This document shows, in pieces, positions 57,701 to 63,689 of a stretch of 64,000 nucleotides of DNA. The notes beneath the pieces are model-generated. The model made no database searches and was not told the origin of the DNA. It saw only the letters and a list, made by a program, of their open reading frames with translations. The DNA lies in assembly GCA_943736015.1 (NCBI GenBank), contig OX031065.1, forward strand, positions 34,734,427 to 34,798,426, written 5' to 3'. The stretch's first letter is position 1. Each line of letters begins with the position of its first letter. Source of the stretch: Tridacna crocea (lineage: Eukaryota; Mollusca; Bivalvia; Cardiida; Cardiidae). A program made the translations under genes and the position numbers.

Positions 57701-60670
57701 TTATCTAGAAATCAGTTGAAAAACACAGCCTTATAACTCTTACATTTGATAATGTATTTAAATTAAACTCGTACTTCCTAAACATGTCCTAAAATCATTG
57801 ATCTGTTAATACAATTCATTTGTTATCTGGACAAAAGTTCTGTTCTGTTCTATAATACATAGAGGATATTTGTTTTTTTCGGTGAAAGATCGAAATTTAT
57901 TATATACCTAGCAGTGAAATCCTGGAATTTCCCAGTGTAATAATTTTTGATATCATCACTAGTGACGTTATCAACTTTCACTCTCACTTCCTGCCGTAAT
58001 TTAGGAACTACATTTTTTTCGACTACATTTTTTACGACTTTCAAACGCAAAATTACAAATAATGATGTTAATAAGGTATATAATAAATAGAATAATCAAC
58101 TGGTTATTTTTGATATGAAAAATATCTCACTCGGACGCGTCGTAAGGCGTTAAAAAAAAACTCGTGCTGCGCACTCGTTTTTTCAACGCCTAACAACGCG
58201 CATCCTCGTGAGATATTTTTCATATCAAAAATAATCAGTTGATTATCCTCTATTTATTTCATCGAGTGAACACCATCGGTAATATTTTCACGTCGAAAAT
58301 ATTACCGATGGTGTTCACGAGATGAAATAAATTTCGATCTTTCACCGAAAAAAAAAATATTCTGTTTATTTCATGCCTTTAACCCTTTCTGGGAGGAGCT
58401 TTATCAAAATCCAGTACAGTTCTTTTCTGTTATTCCCCGTGGGGTACCCCTCCCGCATAGCAACGCATTACAATATTACGTCAAGCGCTAGAAATGTAAG
58501 GTATATGACCTCATATTTCCCATTTGGTTGTCAGGCACGCGCAATTTACTTAGGAAACAAGAACATGAAAATCGGTATTTTCATTAGTGGTACCAGTGTA
58601 AGATCGAAAAATATTTTCACTGCTATTTCTCGATATCCTACCGGAAGGCATGAAATAAATAGAGGATACTCTCGTGAACACCATCGGTAATATTTTCACG
58701 AGTGGCTACGCCACTCGTGAAAATATTACTGATAGTGTCCACTCGATGAAATAAATTTCGATCTTTCACCGAGAAAAACAAATATTCTATTTATTTCATG
58801 CTTTTAACCCTTTCTGGGAGGAGTTTTATCAAAATCCAATACAGTTCTTTTCCGTTATTCCCTGTGGCGTACCCCTCCTGCATACAAACACATTGCAATA
58901 TTACGTCATGCGCGAGAAATCTAAGGTAAATTACGTCATATTTCCCATCTGGTTATCAGGCACGCACAATTTACCTAGGCGACAAGAACGTGAAAATCGG
59001 TATTTTCACTGGTGATACCAGTGTAAGATCGAAAAATATTTTCACTGCTATTTCTCGATATCCTACCGGAAAGCATGAAATAAACGTATCTATTTCTTTT
59101 AGTAAAGAAACGGGTATTTATATAGCTAAGATCGTCATTCTGGAAAAATAATGACAATATATAGAGGATATTTGTTTTTTTCGGTGAAAGATCGAATCAC
59201 GAGTGGCTGCGCCAGTCGTGAAATTATTATCGATGGTGCTCACGAGATGAAACAAATTTCGATCTTTCACCGAAAAAAACAAATATTCTATTTATTTCAT
59301 GCGTTTTATCCTTTCTGGAAGGAGCTTTGTCGAAATTCAATTCACTTCTTATCCCTTATTCCCCGTGGCATACCCCTTCCGCATAGCAACGTTACGTCAA
59401 GCGCGAGAAATGTAAGGTATATGACGTCATATTTCCCATCTGGTTGTTAGGCACGCGCAATTTACCTAGTTTCTAGTTTAAACATATTTTATTGCCAAGT
59501 AATTTTACAAATAAAATTTTCAATACAAAACAATATACATAATTAAACAACTAAGCAAAAGGGTCTGACCACAAGTTATCACAACTTAGATTCGGTCATT
59601 CCCCTAGGCAACAAGAACGCGAAAATCGGTATTTTCACTGGTGATACCAGTGTAAGATCGAAAAATATTTTCACTGCTATTTCTCGATATCCTAGCGGAA
59701 AGCATGAAATAAAAAAAAACATGTTTACAAACGTTATTCTTTTCTTTTTTCATATGCGTCATTAGTTTTAAAAGGTGTAATTGCTCGTGACGAGCAATTT
59801 CACCTTTTGTCACAATGTTTTCTATGCTATCAAAAGGTGTCATATAAACATAAAAAAGGCTTCATCCTTGCTGTTATTTAGGGTCAAATAGAGATACCAT
59901 AGAAATGCCTTATGGGGTAAAGGGTTAACTTGCGAAACCCAGTCCTTGTTATTACTTGCCATTGTTAACCTTTACAACAAAGTCTCTAGTCTTCATGACC
60001 TTGGGATGGAAAAGTTTTAAAAACATTTTCTCCATTCCCCACAATGTTCTCTGCCCTTCTAAAGACAATCGTATAAATTGAGACACACTGAAACTGTCGT
60101 CTGCCAAAGGATTGGAATTGGACAAGTCAAATAGTCTGTCGTTCGATATAGAGTAAAGAAGAAGAGCAATATTTAGAATTAATCCTTTACTAATCAATCC
60201 ATGTGTTTTACGACCCTGAGATAGAGTGCTTGAAAATATTGTTTGCAAAATAGAAAGCGCTGGTAGCCAGCAGTTTTTCCTTTTCCCATAATGTTTCCTA
60301 CCCTTCTGGAAACAAATTAGTTTTAATTTTTGAGTTGCATTTGTTCGGTCGTTTGCTAGTGCTTTCAATTTGGACTTGTCTAAAATTTTGTCGTTTGGTA
60401 AAAGTTAAGGATAAAATCAGCCTCCACTGTCCATTTTCAGGAGACGCAGACGCTGTCAGTGTAGGCGGCGGTGTTGGAGGAGGAAGAGGATTCGGCGGTT
60501 TTGACAACAATAACGGCTTCAATGACTTCAATGGTTTCAACAACAACGACTTTAATGGCTTCAACAGAAACAACGATTTTAACAATTTTAATGACTTCAA
60601 CAATTTCAATGATTTCAACAATGATTTCAACAACGGTGGTGGAGGGCTGATTGGAGCAAGACACCATTAA
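42675..60670 (+). CDS. Secreted structural (matrix-type) protein; spliced gene of phase-1 micro-exons with two alternative last exons
   Basis: Proposed coding exons: 42675-42711, 46196-46207, (46687-46719 optional), 47249-47275, 49610-49627, 50424-50486, 50630-50683, 51069-51167, 52144-52167, then either 54278-54600 or 60441-60670. Every junction has AG/GT borders and phase 1, and all internal exons are multiples of three, so the frame stays open throughout. Predicted lengths are 218 or 229 aa with the first last exon and 187 or 198 aa with the second. Order of regions: signal peptide (residues 1 to about 17), Pro/Val/Lys/Ile-rich segment with repeated PVI and VPV motifs, Gly-Val repeat, short DFGLNAQ linker, Asn/Asp/Gly tail ending in His. 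There is no enzymatic motif and no Cys after the signal peptide. This composition is typical of extracellular structural proteins such as shell matrix or byssal proteins. The tissue is not deducible and I cannot name a family. Introns hold many MITEs. Confidence 0.72.
43690..44175 (+). mobile_element. AACGAGTCTAC...GCGAGC element, copy 1 (in intron 1)
   Basis: Contains AAACGAGTCTACAAAAATGT, then TTATTAAGCAAGCCTTTGG, GTCAGATTCTTTTTATCACA, and ends AGGAGAGTTATGTGATAAG. Other copies are at 47325-47835, 55708-56068 and 61905-62375. Confidence 0.65.
44284..44512 (-). mobile_element. TTAA MITE type A (in intron 1)
   Basis: TTAATGCGTTACCACACAATC start; right end AGTAAACAGTTGA. Core AGAAAATGCTGGTAACCAGC intact. 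Confidence 0.8.
44781..44880 (+). repeat. 50-bp tandem duplication (in intron 1)
   Basis: TCAGTTCATTTTGAGCTTTG occurs at 44781 and 44831, and the following TCAAAATTTAGCTACA is identical. Confidence 0.85.
45168..45375. mobile_element. Long near-perfect inverted repeat (in intron 1)
   Basis: TTTATTTCATCAGCTTGTGG ... AAAATAACGAGTGCC and GGCACGAGTTATTTTCGCAT ... AGCTGATGAAATAAA pair over almost the whole length around 45290. A partial duplicate of the left arm is inserted. Confidence 0.75.
46196..46207 (+). CDS. Exon 2: 12-nt micro-exon
   Basis: The acceptor (tctattgcag) and donor (GTGAGT) bracket only 12 nt, phase 1 to 1, encoding ALSE across the junction. It completes the signal peptide. Its size means it would be missed by gene finders. 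A 229-bp TTAA MITE starts 47 bp into the following intron. Confidence 0.65.
46255..46483 (+). mobile_element. TTAA MITE type A, 229 bp (in intron 2)
   Basis: TTAACTCATTACAAAACAAC to GCGTGGTAATGGGTTAG, intact palindrome. Confidence 0.85.
46687..46719 (+). CDS. Possible optional 33-nt exon
   Basis: An AG (cttcatatag) and a GTACGA donor bracket 33 nt that are open in phase 1 and encode AMTSNAVETLL. Length and phase match the other exons, so inclusion or skipping would keep the frame. The acceptor pyrimidine tract is weaker than its neighbours', so this may be a chance match or an alternatively used exon. Confidence 0.4.
46751..46973 (+). mobile_element. TTAA MITE type D, complete (in intron)
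   Basis: TTAACCCTTTTCATG to GCAAATGGGTTAA, with a central palindrome GATCAGACTGCACGTTCTGT-GCAGTCTGATC flanked by GTGTAGATC/GATCTACAC. This is the best complete type D copy. Confidence 0.8.
47005..47215. mobile_element. Inverted-repeat element (in intron)
   Basis: Outer arms GTGTTCACCTACCATTCTTG / AGAATGGTTGGTGAATACGG and inner arms ACTTCTGATTGGCTAAAC / GTTTAGCCAATCAGAAGT. Confidence 0.65.
47249..47275 (+). CDS. Exon 3: Pro-rich 27-nt exon
   Basis: Follows tttttatttcag and precedes GTAAGT. Encodes AYFKPLPPK in phase 1 to 1, the start of the Pro-rich mature region. The intron upstream contains an inverted-repeat MITE and a type D TTAA MITE. Confidence 0.72.
47325..47835 (+). mobile_element. 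AACGAGTC...GCGAGC element, copy 2 (in intron)
   Basis: Long match to 43690-44175 including GTGTGAGACAAGAAAATTCG and AGAGTTATGTGATAA. Confidence 0.7.
47895..48185 (-). mobile_element. Truncated retroposon-like sequence (in intron)
   Basis: TTATTCTTTATTAATCCTTT head and CATCATCCCACAAACATAAT resemble a reversed LINE/SINE 3' end; no coding frame. Confidence 0.35.
48361..48586 (+). mobile_element. TTAA MITE type A, 226 bp (in intron)
   Basis: TTAACTCTTTACCACACGAG to GTGTGGTAATGGGTTAA, intact palindrome. Confidence 0.85.
49610..49627 (+). CDS. Exon 4: 18-nt micro-exon
   Basis: An uninterrupted run of T residues before CAG and a GTAAGT donor flank 18 nt encoding PLPIFP, phase 1 to 1. The motif repeats the PLPP pattern of exon 3, which suggests exon-level duplication. 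Both splice sites are close to consensus. Confidence 0.72.
49819..50028 (+). mobile_element. TTAA MITE type A, palindrome deleted (in intron)
   Basis: TTAACTCTTTACCAAACAGG start; one palindrome arm is missing, so the hairpin is lost. It abuts the next copy. Confidence 0.7.
50025..50251 (+). mobile_element. TTAA MITE type A (in intron)
   Basis: TTATTCTTTACCAGATAAC to GTATGGTAAAGGGTTAA, core GCTGGTTACCAGC. Confidence 0.8.
50424..50486 (+). CDS. Exon 5: Lys/Val/Pro-rich exon
   Basis: 63 nt, phase 1 to 1, after ttttatttttcag and before GTAATA. Encodes a basic segment beginning IKPIVKPVIHKK and continuing FVPIVKKVK. It alternates K, P and V/I, which suits an extended extracellular structural segment. 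Confidence 0.75.
50630..50683 (+). CDS. Exon 6: VPV-repeat exon
   Basis: 54 nt, phase 1 to 1, after tattttcacag and before GTTTGT. Encodes VPVYIQREVHVPVIIDRE, an internal repeat of a roughly 9-residue unit (VPV-hydrophobic-I-x-R-E-V). The next exon opens with VHVPYPV, continuing the pattern. Confidence 0.75.
51069..51167 (+). CDS. Exon 7: Gly-Val repeat exon
   Basis: 99 nt, phase 1 to 1, after tttacaattacag and before GTAAGT. Begins VHVPYPVKGG, then runs as alternating G and V (GVGVGVGVGAGVGGG) and ends GEGI. Such GV/GGG blocks are common in elastic or silk-like extracellular proteins. GTC GGA units within it are near-identical, so length variation between alleles is likely. Confidence 0.78.
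51827..52073. mobile_element. Two-hairpin MITE, copy 3 (in intron)
   Basis: Right hairpin CGGATCAGCCTGCGCAGACT / GCGCAGGCTATTCCGAGACG and end TTTCGCGTGTTACAGGCCAA. The left hairpin is reduced. Confidence 0.7.
52144..52167 (+). CDS. Exon 8: 24-nt linker exon
   Basis: Follows ttttctctttcag and precedes GTGAGT. Encodes DFGLNAQI plus the first base of the next codon. It is the last exon common to both proposed 3' ends and carries phase 1 into either terminal exon. Confidence 0.72.
52761..52974. mobile_element. GACCCATGGGTC palindrome-array element, copy 2 (in intron)
   Basis: Ends GCCGGTGTAATGCAGAGAAA and TCTGCATTACACCGGC; fewer internal palindromes than copy 1, spacers read TCTACGTCGAGA. Confidence 0.8.
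53318..53605 (+). repeat. 39-bp tandem repeat (about 7 copies)
   Basis: Unit CCTCGCAAGGTTTCTCGGAT then GGACTGTAAGATTAACAGT, 39 bp, repeated about seven times with few changes. Because 39 is divisible by three, frames stay open on both strands. These are not genes. It lies in the intron before terminal exon A. Confidence 0.9.
53648..53855 (+). mobile_element. TTAA MITE type D, decayed (in intron)
   Basis: TTAACCCTATCCTGCGC start and AGATCAGACTGCACATCTTG palindrome; right end eroded. Confidence 0.6.
54278..54600 (+). CDS. Terminal exon A: Asn/Gly/Ser-rich tail
   Basis: The acceptor ctcgcag is preceded by a perfect branch-point-like TACTAAC at 54239-54245. The exon reads on in phase 1 as SDADHVNIQAGVGG, then an NNGLNDFNGLNDL stretch, a Ser/Pro segment (SVSAPSASISQPQID), and a His/Gly end (GGGHGDHG...ATHHF), stopping at TAA 54598-54600. 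It adds 107 residues. Only a variant polyadenylation signal (AATATA, 54646-54651) follows. A possible phase-1 internal donor (G|GTATGG near 54420) could also make it an internal exon joined to exon B; this is speculative. Confidence 0.75.
54646..54651 (+). terminator. Weak polyadenylation signal after terminal exon A
   Basis: AATATA, a variant signal, lies about 46 nt downstream of the stop at 54600. No AATAAA is seen nearby, so exon A may be cleaved less efficiently than exon B. Confidence 0.3.
54678..54895 (-). mobile_element. TTAA MITE type A, decayed
   Basis: TTAAGCAATTACCACAAAATC start, AGAAAATGCTGGTAACCAGC core, eroded right end. Lies about 80 bp after terminal exon A. Confidence 0.65.
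54938..55164 (+). mobile_element. TTAA MITE type A
   Basis: Left ACTTTACCAAACGAC; right GTTTGGTAAAGGGTTAA; intact palindrome. Confidence 0.8.
55165..55700. other. AT-rich spacer
   Basis: Several A- and T-runs; no gene or repeat boundary recognised. Confidence 0.4.
55708..56068 (+). mobile_element. AACGAGTC...GCGAGC element, copy 3
   Basis: ATAGGATCTGACATGAGTTG start, GTTATTTAGCGAGCCTTTGG, end AGAGGTTATGTGATAAAA. Contains ATGACGTCA palindromes. Confidence 0.65.
56337..56553 (-). mobile_element. TTAA MITE type B
   Basis: TTAACCCTTTACTCCATAGAT to GGGGTAAAGGGTTAA; a 12-bp deletion near the right end relative to 229-bp copies. Confidence 0.8.
56567..56763. mobile_element. Two-hairpin MITE, copy 4 (decayed)
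   Basis: ACATTTGCGTAAAGCGTCGT and TTTCGAGTGTTGCAAGCCAA ends; both hairpins partly deleted. Confidence 0.65.
57222..57452 (+). mobile_element. TTAA MITE type A, full length
   Basis: CTAACCCTTTCCCAAACGAC to GTTTGGGAAAGGGTTAA, intact palindrome. Confidence 0.8.
57860..58250. mobile_element. Long inverted-repeat element, copy 2
   Basis: Same module as 25770-26118 (AATCAACTGGTTATTTTTGA ... ATTATCCTCTATTTATTTC), preceded by GAGGATATTTGTTTTTTTCG, an end shared with the following cluster. Confidence 0.6.
58255..59085 (+). mobile_element. TTTCACCGA-type element, tandem copies 2 and 3
   Basis: Two head-to-tail copies (about 58255-58660 and 58660-59085). Each has a GTGAACACCATCGGTAATAT / ATATTACCGATGGTGTTCAC hairpin, then AACCCTTTCTGGGAGGAG, and ends CTACCGGAA(A/G)GCATGAAAT. 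Confidence 0.75.
59163..59711 (+). mobile_element. TTTCACCGA-type element, copy 4, with insertion
   Basis: Same family. Interrupted by a foreign segment at 59466-59605 between CAATTTACCTAG and CCTAGGCAACAAGAAC. Confidence 0.75.
59466..59605 (-). mobile_element. Short retroposon inserted with CCTAG duplication
   Basis: The undisturbed site in sister copies reads TTTACCTAGGCAAC. Here CCTAG flanks the insert on both sides. On the minus strand it ends GGCAATAAAATATGTTTAAA, as a 5'-truncated LINE or SINE tail would. Confidence 0.6.
59765..59928 (-). mobile_element. TTAA MITE type B, left end lost
   Basis: Core GCTCGTGACGAGC to right end GGGTAAAGGGTTAA. Confidence 0.75.
59967..60405 (-). mobile_element. 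Two decayed TTAA MITEs before terminal exon B
   Basis: TTAACCTTTACAACAAAG... to about 60160, then TAATCCTTTACTAATCAATC to GGTAAAAGTTAAG. The second ends 35 bp before the exon B acceptor. Confidence 0.6.
60441..60670 (+). CDS. Terminal exon B: Asn/Phe-rich tail, homologous to exon A
   Basis: The acceptor ccattttcag opens a phase-1 exon of 76 codons ending at TAA 60668-60670. It begins RDADAVSVGGGVGGG, then has a repeated (D/N/G)FN tract such as GFNDFNGFNNNDFNGFN, and ends GGGGLIGARHH. Asn makes up 22 of 76 residues. Its start (DAD...GVGG) and NDFNG core match exon A, so one arose by duplication of the other. A canonical AATAAA lies 58 nt after the stop. Exon B is best read as an alternative last exon, or the last exon of a neighbouring paralogue whose other exons are missing. 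Confidence 0.75.
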
Positions 60671-60727
60671 ATCGTTATTGAAAAAATAACCCGTTGTATC
60701 GGTCTCTAGACAGTTATGGGGTAATCA

Positions 60728-60733
60728 AATAAA
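60728..60733 (+). terminator. Polyadenylation signal of terminal exon B
   Basis: AATAAA occurs 58 nt after the TAA stop, in the usual position for a short 3' UTR. It supports 60441-60670 being a true last exon. Confidence 0.6.
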
Positions 60734-60827
60734 CTATATACAAGGGCTACCATGTCTTGAAAAATTTTATTCGCAACAGTTACACTACTGGAACAGAAAC
60801 CTCGATTTGAAATTTTGTAACAGTATA

Positions 60828-60886
60828 TGAAATGATTAACAACGATGGCTGAGGGCTGTATACAGGACGGTACCACTGATAAATGT
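60828..60886 (+). pseudogene. Decayed copy 1 of the terminal-exon 3' end
   Basis: The stretch AATGATTAACAACGATGG then CTGAGGGCTG matches the last codons of exon B (AATGATTTCAACAACGGTGG then TGGAGGGCTG) and continues toward the GACACCA region with substitutions. It lacks the upstream Asn/Phe repeat and an acceptor. It is a remnant of a tandemly duplicated last exon. Confidence 0.5.
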
Positions 60887-60932
60887 TTCGATAAATGTTC
60901 ATAAGATTTTATATTTATAATATCATATCGAG

Positions 60933-61196
60933 TGCAACACGCGAAAAGGTGCATTCGGACATTTGCGTAAAGTGTCGTCCCGGATTAGCCTGCGCAGTCC
61001 GCGCAGGCTAATCCGAGACGACACTTTACGACTACATTAGATTTTGTGCTACAGTAGACTTGCGTAAAACAGAACATCACATAAAATCGGAAAGTGTCGT
61101 TTCGGATTAGCCTGTGCGGACTGCACACGCTGATCCGAGACGACACTTTACGCAAATGTCCGAATGACCCTTTTCGCGTGTTGCAAGCCAATTATT
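60933..61196. mobile_element. Two-hairpin MITE, copy 5 (best copy)
   Basis: Ends GTGCAACACGCGAAAAGGTG and CCCTTTTCGCGTGTTGCAAG. First hairpin GGATTAGCCTGCGCAGTCCG / GCGCAGGCTAATCC is perfect; the second is near-perfect. Confidence 0.85.
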
Positions 61197-61518
61197 ATCC
61201 ATGCTCTTACAAAAAGGGGGTTTAATACATCATCATGATGCATGATGCCAATGGGCCCATAAAGTCAATTTTGTTTAACAACAACCGTAAAGTAAACTGG
61301 TCCTTGGAAATGCAGGAAATTGACCAATAGCAAAACGTTTCAGCCTAGGTCAGTGTGCACGGACTGCGCAGGCTTATCTTTGTCGATACTTTTTTTCCCT
61401 GAGATGCATTAAGCCCCCTTTTTACAGAGCATGGCTAAATTATCTTTGTATTACATGTAGATTTAGTCACTGCTGATTCCTATAGATTACTTTGACCTTT
61501 GTCCATTGGTTAATTAGG

Positions 61519-61746
61519 TTAACCCTTTTCCAAACAAGCCCTGCTTTTTACGTGTCTGCTGTAAAAGTCTTATGAAAACACAGTGGGAAAAGGAGAAATT
61601 GCTCGTAACGAGCAATTTCTCCTTTTCCCACAGTATTTTCTACCCTTTTTGAGAACTTTCTGCCATTTTCTCCAAATCTAAAATTGTCGTCTGCAAACTC
61701 TTTCGGTTTGGAAGGGTCCAAAATTTATCGTTTGGGAAAGGGTTAA
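61519..61746 (-). mobile_element. TTAA MITE type C, 228 bp
   Basis: TTAACCCTTTTCCAAACAAGC to GTTTGGGAAAGGGTTAA, core GAGAAATTGCTCGTAACGAG. Its right TTAA abuts an exon remnant. Confidence 0.85.
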
Positions 61747-61802
61747 CAAGGGTGGCCGGTGGCTACTTGGAGCAAGACATATTAATTAGTTTCTGAAATA
61801 AA
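61744..61802 (+). pseudogene. Decayed copy 2 of the terminal-exon 3' end with AATAAA
   Basis: AACAAGGGTGGCCGGTGGCT then TTGGAGCAAGACA aligns closely with the end of exon B (AACAACGGTGGTGGAGGGCT, TTGGAGCAAGACA). An AATAAA follows at 61797-61802. Its left edge coincides with the TTAA end of a MITE (61519-61746), so the rest of the exon is separated from it or lost. Confidence 0.6.
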
Positions 61803-61904
61803 TTGCTATGTATGATTTATTACAAAGGAGATGTAACCCGTCAAATTCGAAAAGACTGCTGTTATACTTGTTATTCATATTTTGGCGTTAGAACTGACAA
61901 AAGC

Positions 61905-62375
61905 ATACAGGACCTGAAATAAGTTGTTTTTGAGATAAAATGTTATTAAACGAGTCTACAAAAATGTTATTAAGCGAGCCTTTGGCGAGCTTAATAACAT
62001 TTTTTTTTGTGGACGAGTTTAAAATAACATTTTTACCTCAAAAGCCAACGAGTGTCAGATTCTTTTTATCACACAACTGTATACCAAGAATTATAGTCCT
62101 TAATGTGTTACAACAGAGGCATACATGTATAACGTGTACTGAAATTTATGCCCCAGTCACAAATAACGAACTGCCGCGGGACGGCGAGTTCTTCAGGAGA
62201 TTTTGATACAATCGTCAGGAAACTGCACGGCGCCGTACGATTAATGTACCCGTCAGGCGTATAAATACAGAGTGTATACTAAAAACAGCACCGATTTTTT
62301 ATGCCACACGTGTGTGAGACAAGAAAATTCGTGAAGGCTGTATTACATTGAAAATAAGGGGAGTTATGTGATAAG
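61905..62375 (+). mobile_element. AACGAGTC...GCGAGC element, copy 4
   Basis: GTTATTAAACGAGTCTACAA, GCGAGCCTTTGGCGAGCTTA, GTGTCAGATTCTTTTTATCA and end GGAGTTATGTGATAAG. About 110 bp of unrelated GC-rich sequence (62155-62270) is inserted. Confidence 0.65.
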
Positions 62376-62400
62376 TTGTTGTCTGTAGACAATAAACACT

Positions 62401-62514
62401 AATGAACTACAACATCGATGGCCGAGAACTGGTAGCAAGACGACATCGTTAGCTATTTGTGGTAATAAGTGCCGCTGTTTATGAGCCTAAACATGTAGTT
62501 GTTGCTAAAATAAA
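62401..62514 (+). pseudogene. Decayed copy 3 of the terminal-exon 3' end with AATAAA
   Basis: AATGAACTACAACATCGATG, GCCGAGAACTGG and TAGCAAGACGACATCGTTA align with exon B's end and its first UTR bases. An AATAAA follows at 62509-62514. No open Asn/Phe repeat remains. It is the weakest of the three copies but keeps the same order. Confidence 0.45.
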
Positions 62515-62608
62515 TGCATTGCCTACCCATTCTTGAGGACAGCTCTTCTGATCGTTGCCGTTATTGTAACGAATAATAGCTTGGGTTTTTGACAGACTCA
62601 ACGATTAG

Positions 62609-62860
62609 ATCGATCACCAAACAATCCATGTTTTAAAGACCCAGAAGATGAAAACCATTTGAAACATTTGGAAAAAGTGAGAAAAAGCCCTGGAGACATT
62701 AAGGAAAATGCTATATCTAGTAACCAGCTTGTATTTCTTTTCTACGTCATTTTTTCTATCCTTTTTTACACAAATGTCATATAAGCCACATTTAATTTGT
62801 TGCCTGCAAATGCTTTTGACTTGGACAAGTCTACAAGTTATCGTATGGCAATGGTTTAAA
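62609..62860 (-). mobile_element. Decayed TTAA MITE
   Basis: ACCAAACAATCCATGTTTTA start and a TTGTTGCCTGCAAATGCTTT arm; palindrome lost. Confidence 0.45.
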
Positions 62861-63005
62861 ACAAACAAAGCTGATAAAAAACATATATGTTGAACTAAAC
62901 ACATAATTCAAACATAAAACACAGCCGTATTACATAAAATTAACAGATAAGGCCAAGAGGGGTCATAGAGATTGACAAAGTGCGTCAACAGTCATCCAAA
63001 GGAAT

Positions 63006-63042
63006 ATGGCGTTCATTCAGATTTTGCTAGTGATGGCGTTTG
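63006..63042 (+). CDS. Candidate first exon of a second secreted-protein gene
   Basis: ATG opens MAFIQILLVMAF plus one base before a donor (G|GTAAAT). It is 37 nt and phase 1, the same length and phase as exon 1 of the gene at 42675, and it too encodes a hydrophobic signal peptide. A TATA-like ACATAAAAT lies at 62932. A possible exon 2 starts at 63097 after ttattttcag and reads GKAESVHQDQISS before a stop at 63174, but a 54-bp intron is short for this locus. The true next exon may lie beyond the window. Confidence 0.5.
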
Positions 63043-63096
63043 GTAAATTATGCATTGTTAATATTGAACCAATGACTCTCCCGAACTTATTTTCAG

Positions 63097-63176
63097 GAAA
63101 AGCAGAGAGCGTGCACCAGGATCAAATTTCGAGTAGGCGCGGGCTTATCTTCTTTTACACTCTCCGCGAAATATAG
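63097..63176 (+). CDS. Possible second exon after 63006 signal exon
   Basis: After the acceptor ttattttcag at 63096, phase 1 gives KAESVHQDQISSRRG and ends at TAG 63174-63176. Alternatively it splices out at A|GTAGGC (63132), again in phase 1. The resulting 38-residue peptide is unrecognised. Only the acceptor, the frame and the signal peptide support it. Confidence 0.25.
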
Positions 63177-63337
63177 CAACAGACGCGATCCGATCGCCAG
63201 CGTAAAAGGCTGAAGTTCCAACAACTTGAAAACACGCGAGTCTGGCATATGAATTGTTCATGCTGAATAGCTTTCCGAAAGCTAGATGCCTTTTAAAGAG
63301 GGATGATATCCTGTTTTTCAGCATGATTTTAGCATTA

Positions 63338-63440
63338 TTGTGGCGGCCAGTGCACCTGTCAATGCTTTCATGGAGTTTCTTTTATAAGTGCTTCACACAA
63401 TATTCTTTCCATACTGCAGTCTGCTTTCCCACATAAGAAA
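63338..63440 (-). mobile_element. SINE tail fragment
   Basis: CAATGCTTTCATGGAGTTTC and CTGCTTTCCCACATAAG match the body of the SINE at 17345-17617 and 19240-19510. Confidence 0.5.
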
Positions 63441-63689
63441 ACCCGATCGAGACATAATGCTGAAACTAAATGTAGAAAAGACACTTCCAGATGTTATATC
63501 TAATACGAGGCACCTGTATATTAGTACTGACGTTATAATTATGTAAGGTTAGTACTGCCAAAGGTATGGGCGGTCATAAATGCTATTGCGGTCAATCAGA
63601 TCAACACCAGACTTCATAAAATGCCTTGTTTGATCTTTGACATCCATTTCTTCAAGTTTTGTGAGATATTCCGACCATAGACAAGATTA

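Noticed and set aside
60298-60667. Antisense Leu/Lys- and Val/Ile-rich frames opposite exon B
   Set aside because: Low-complexity shadows of the Asn/Phe repeat on the sense strand.
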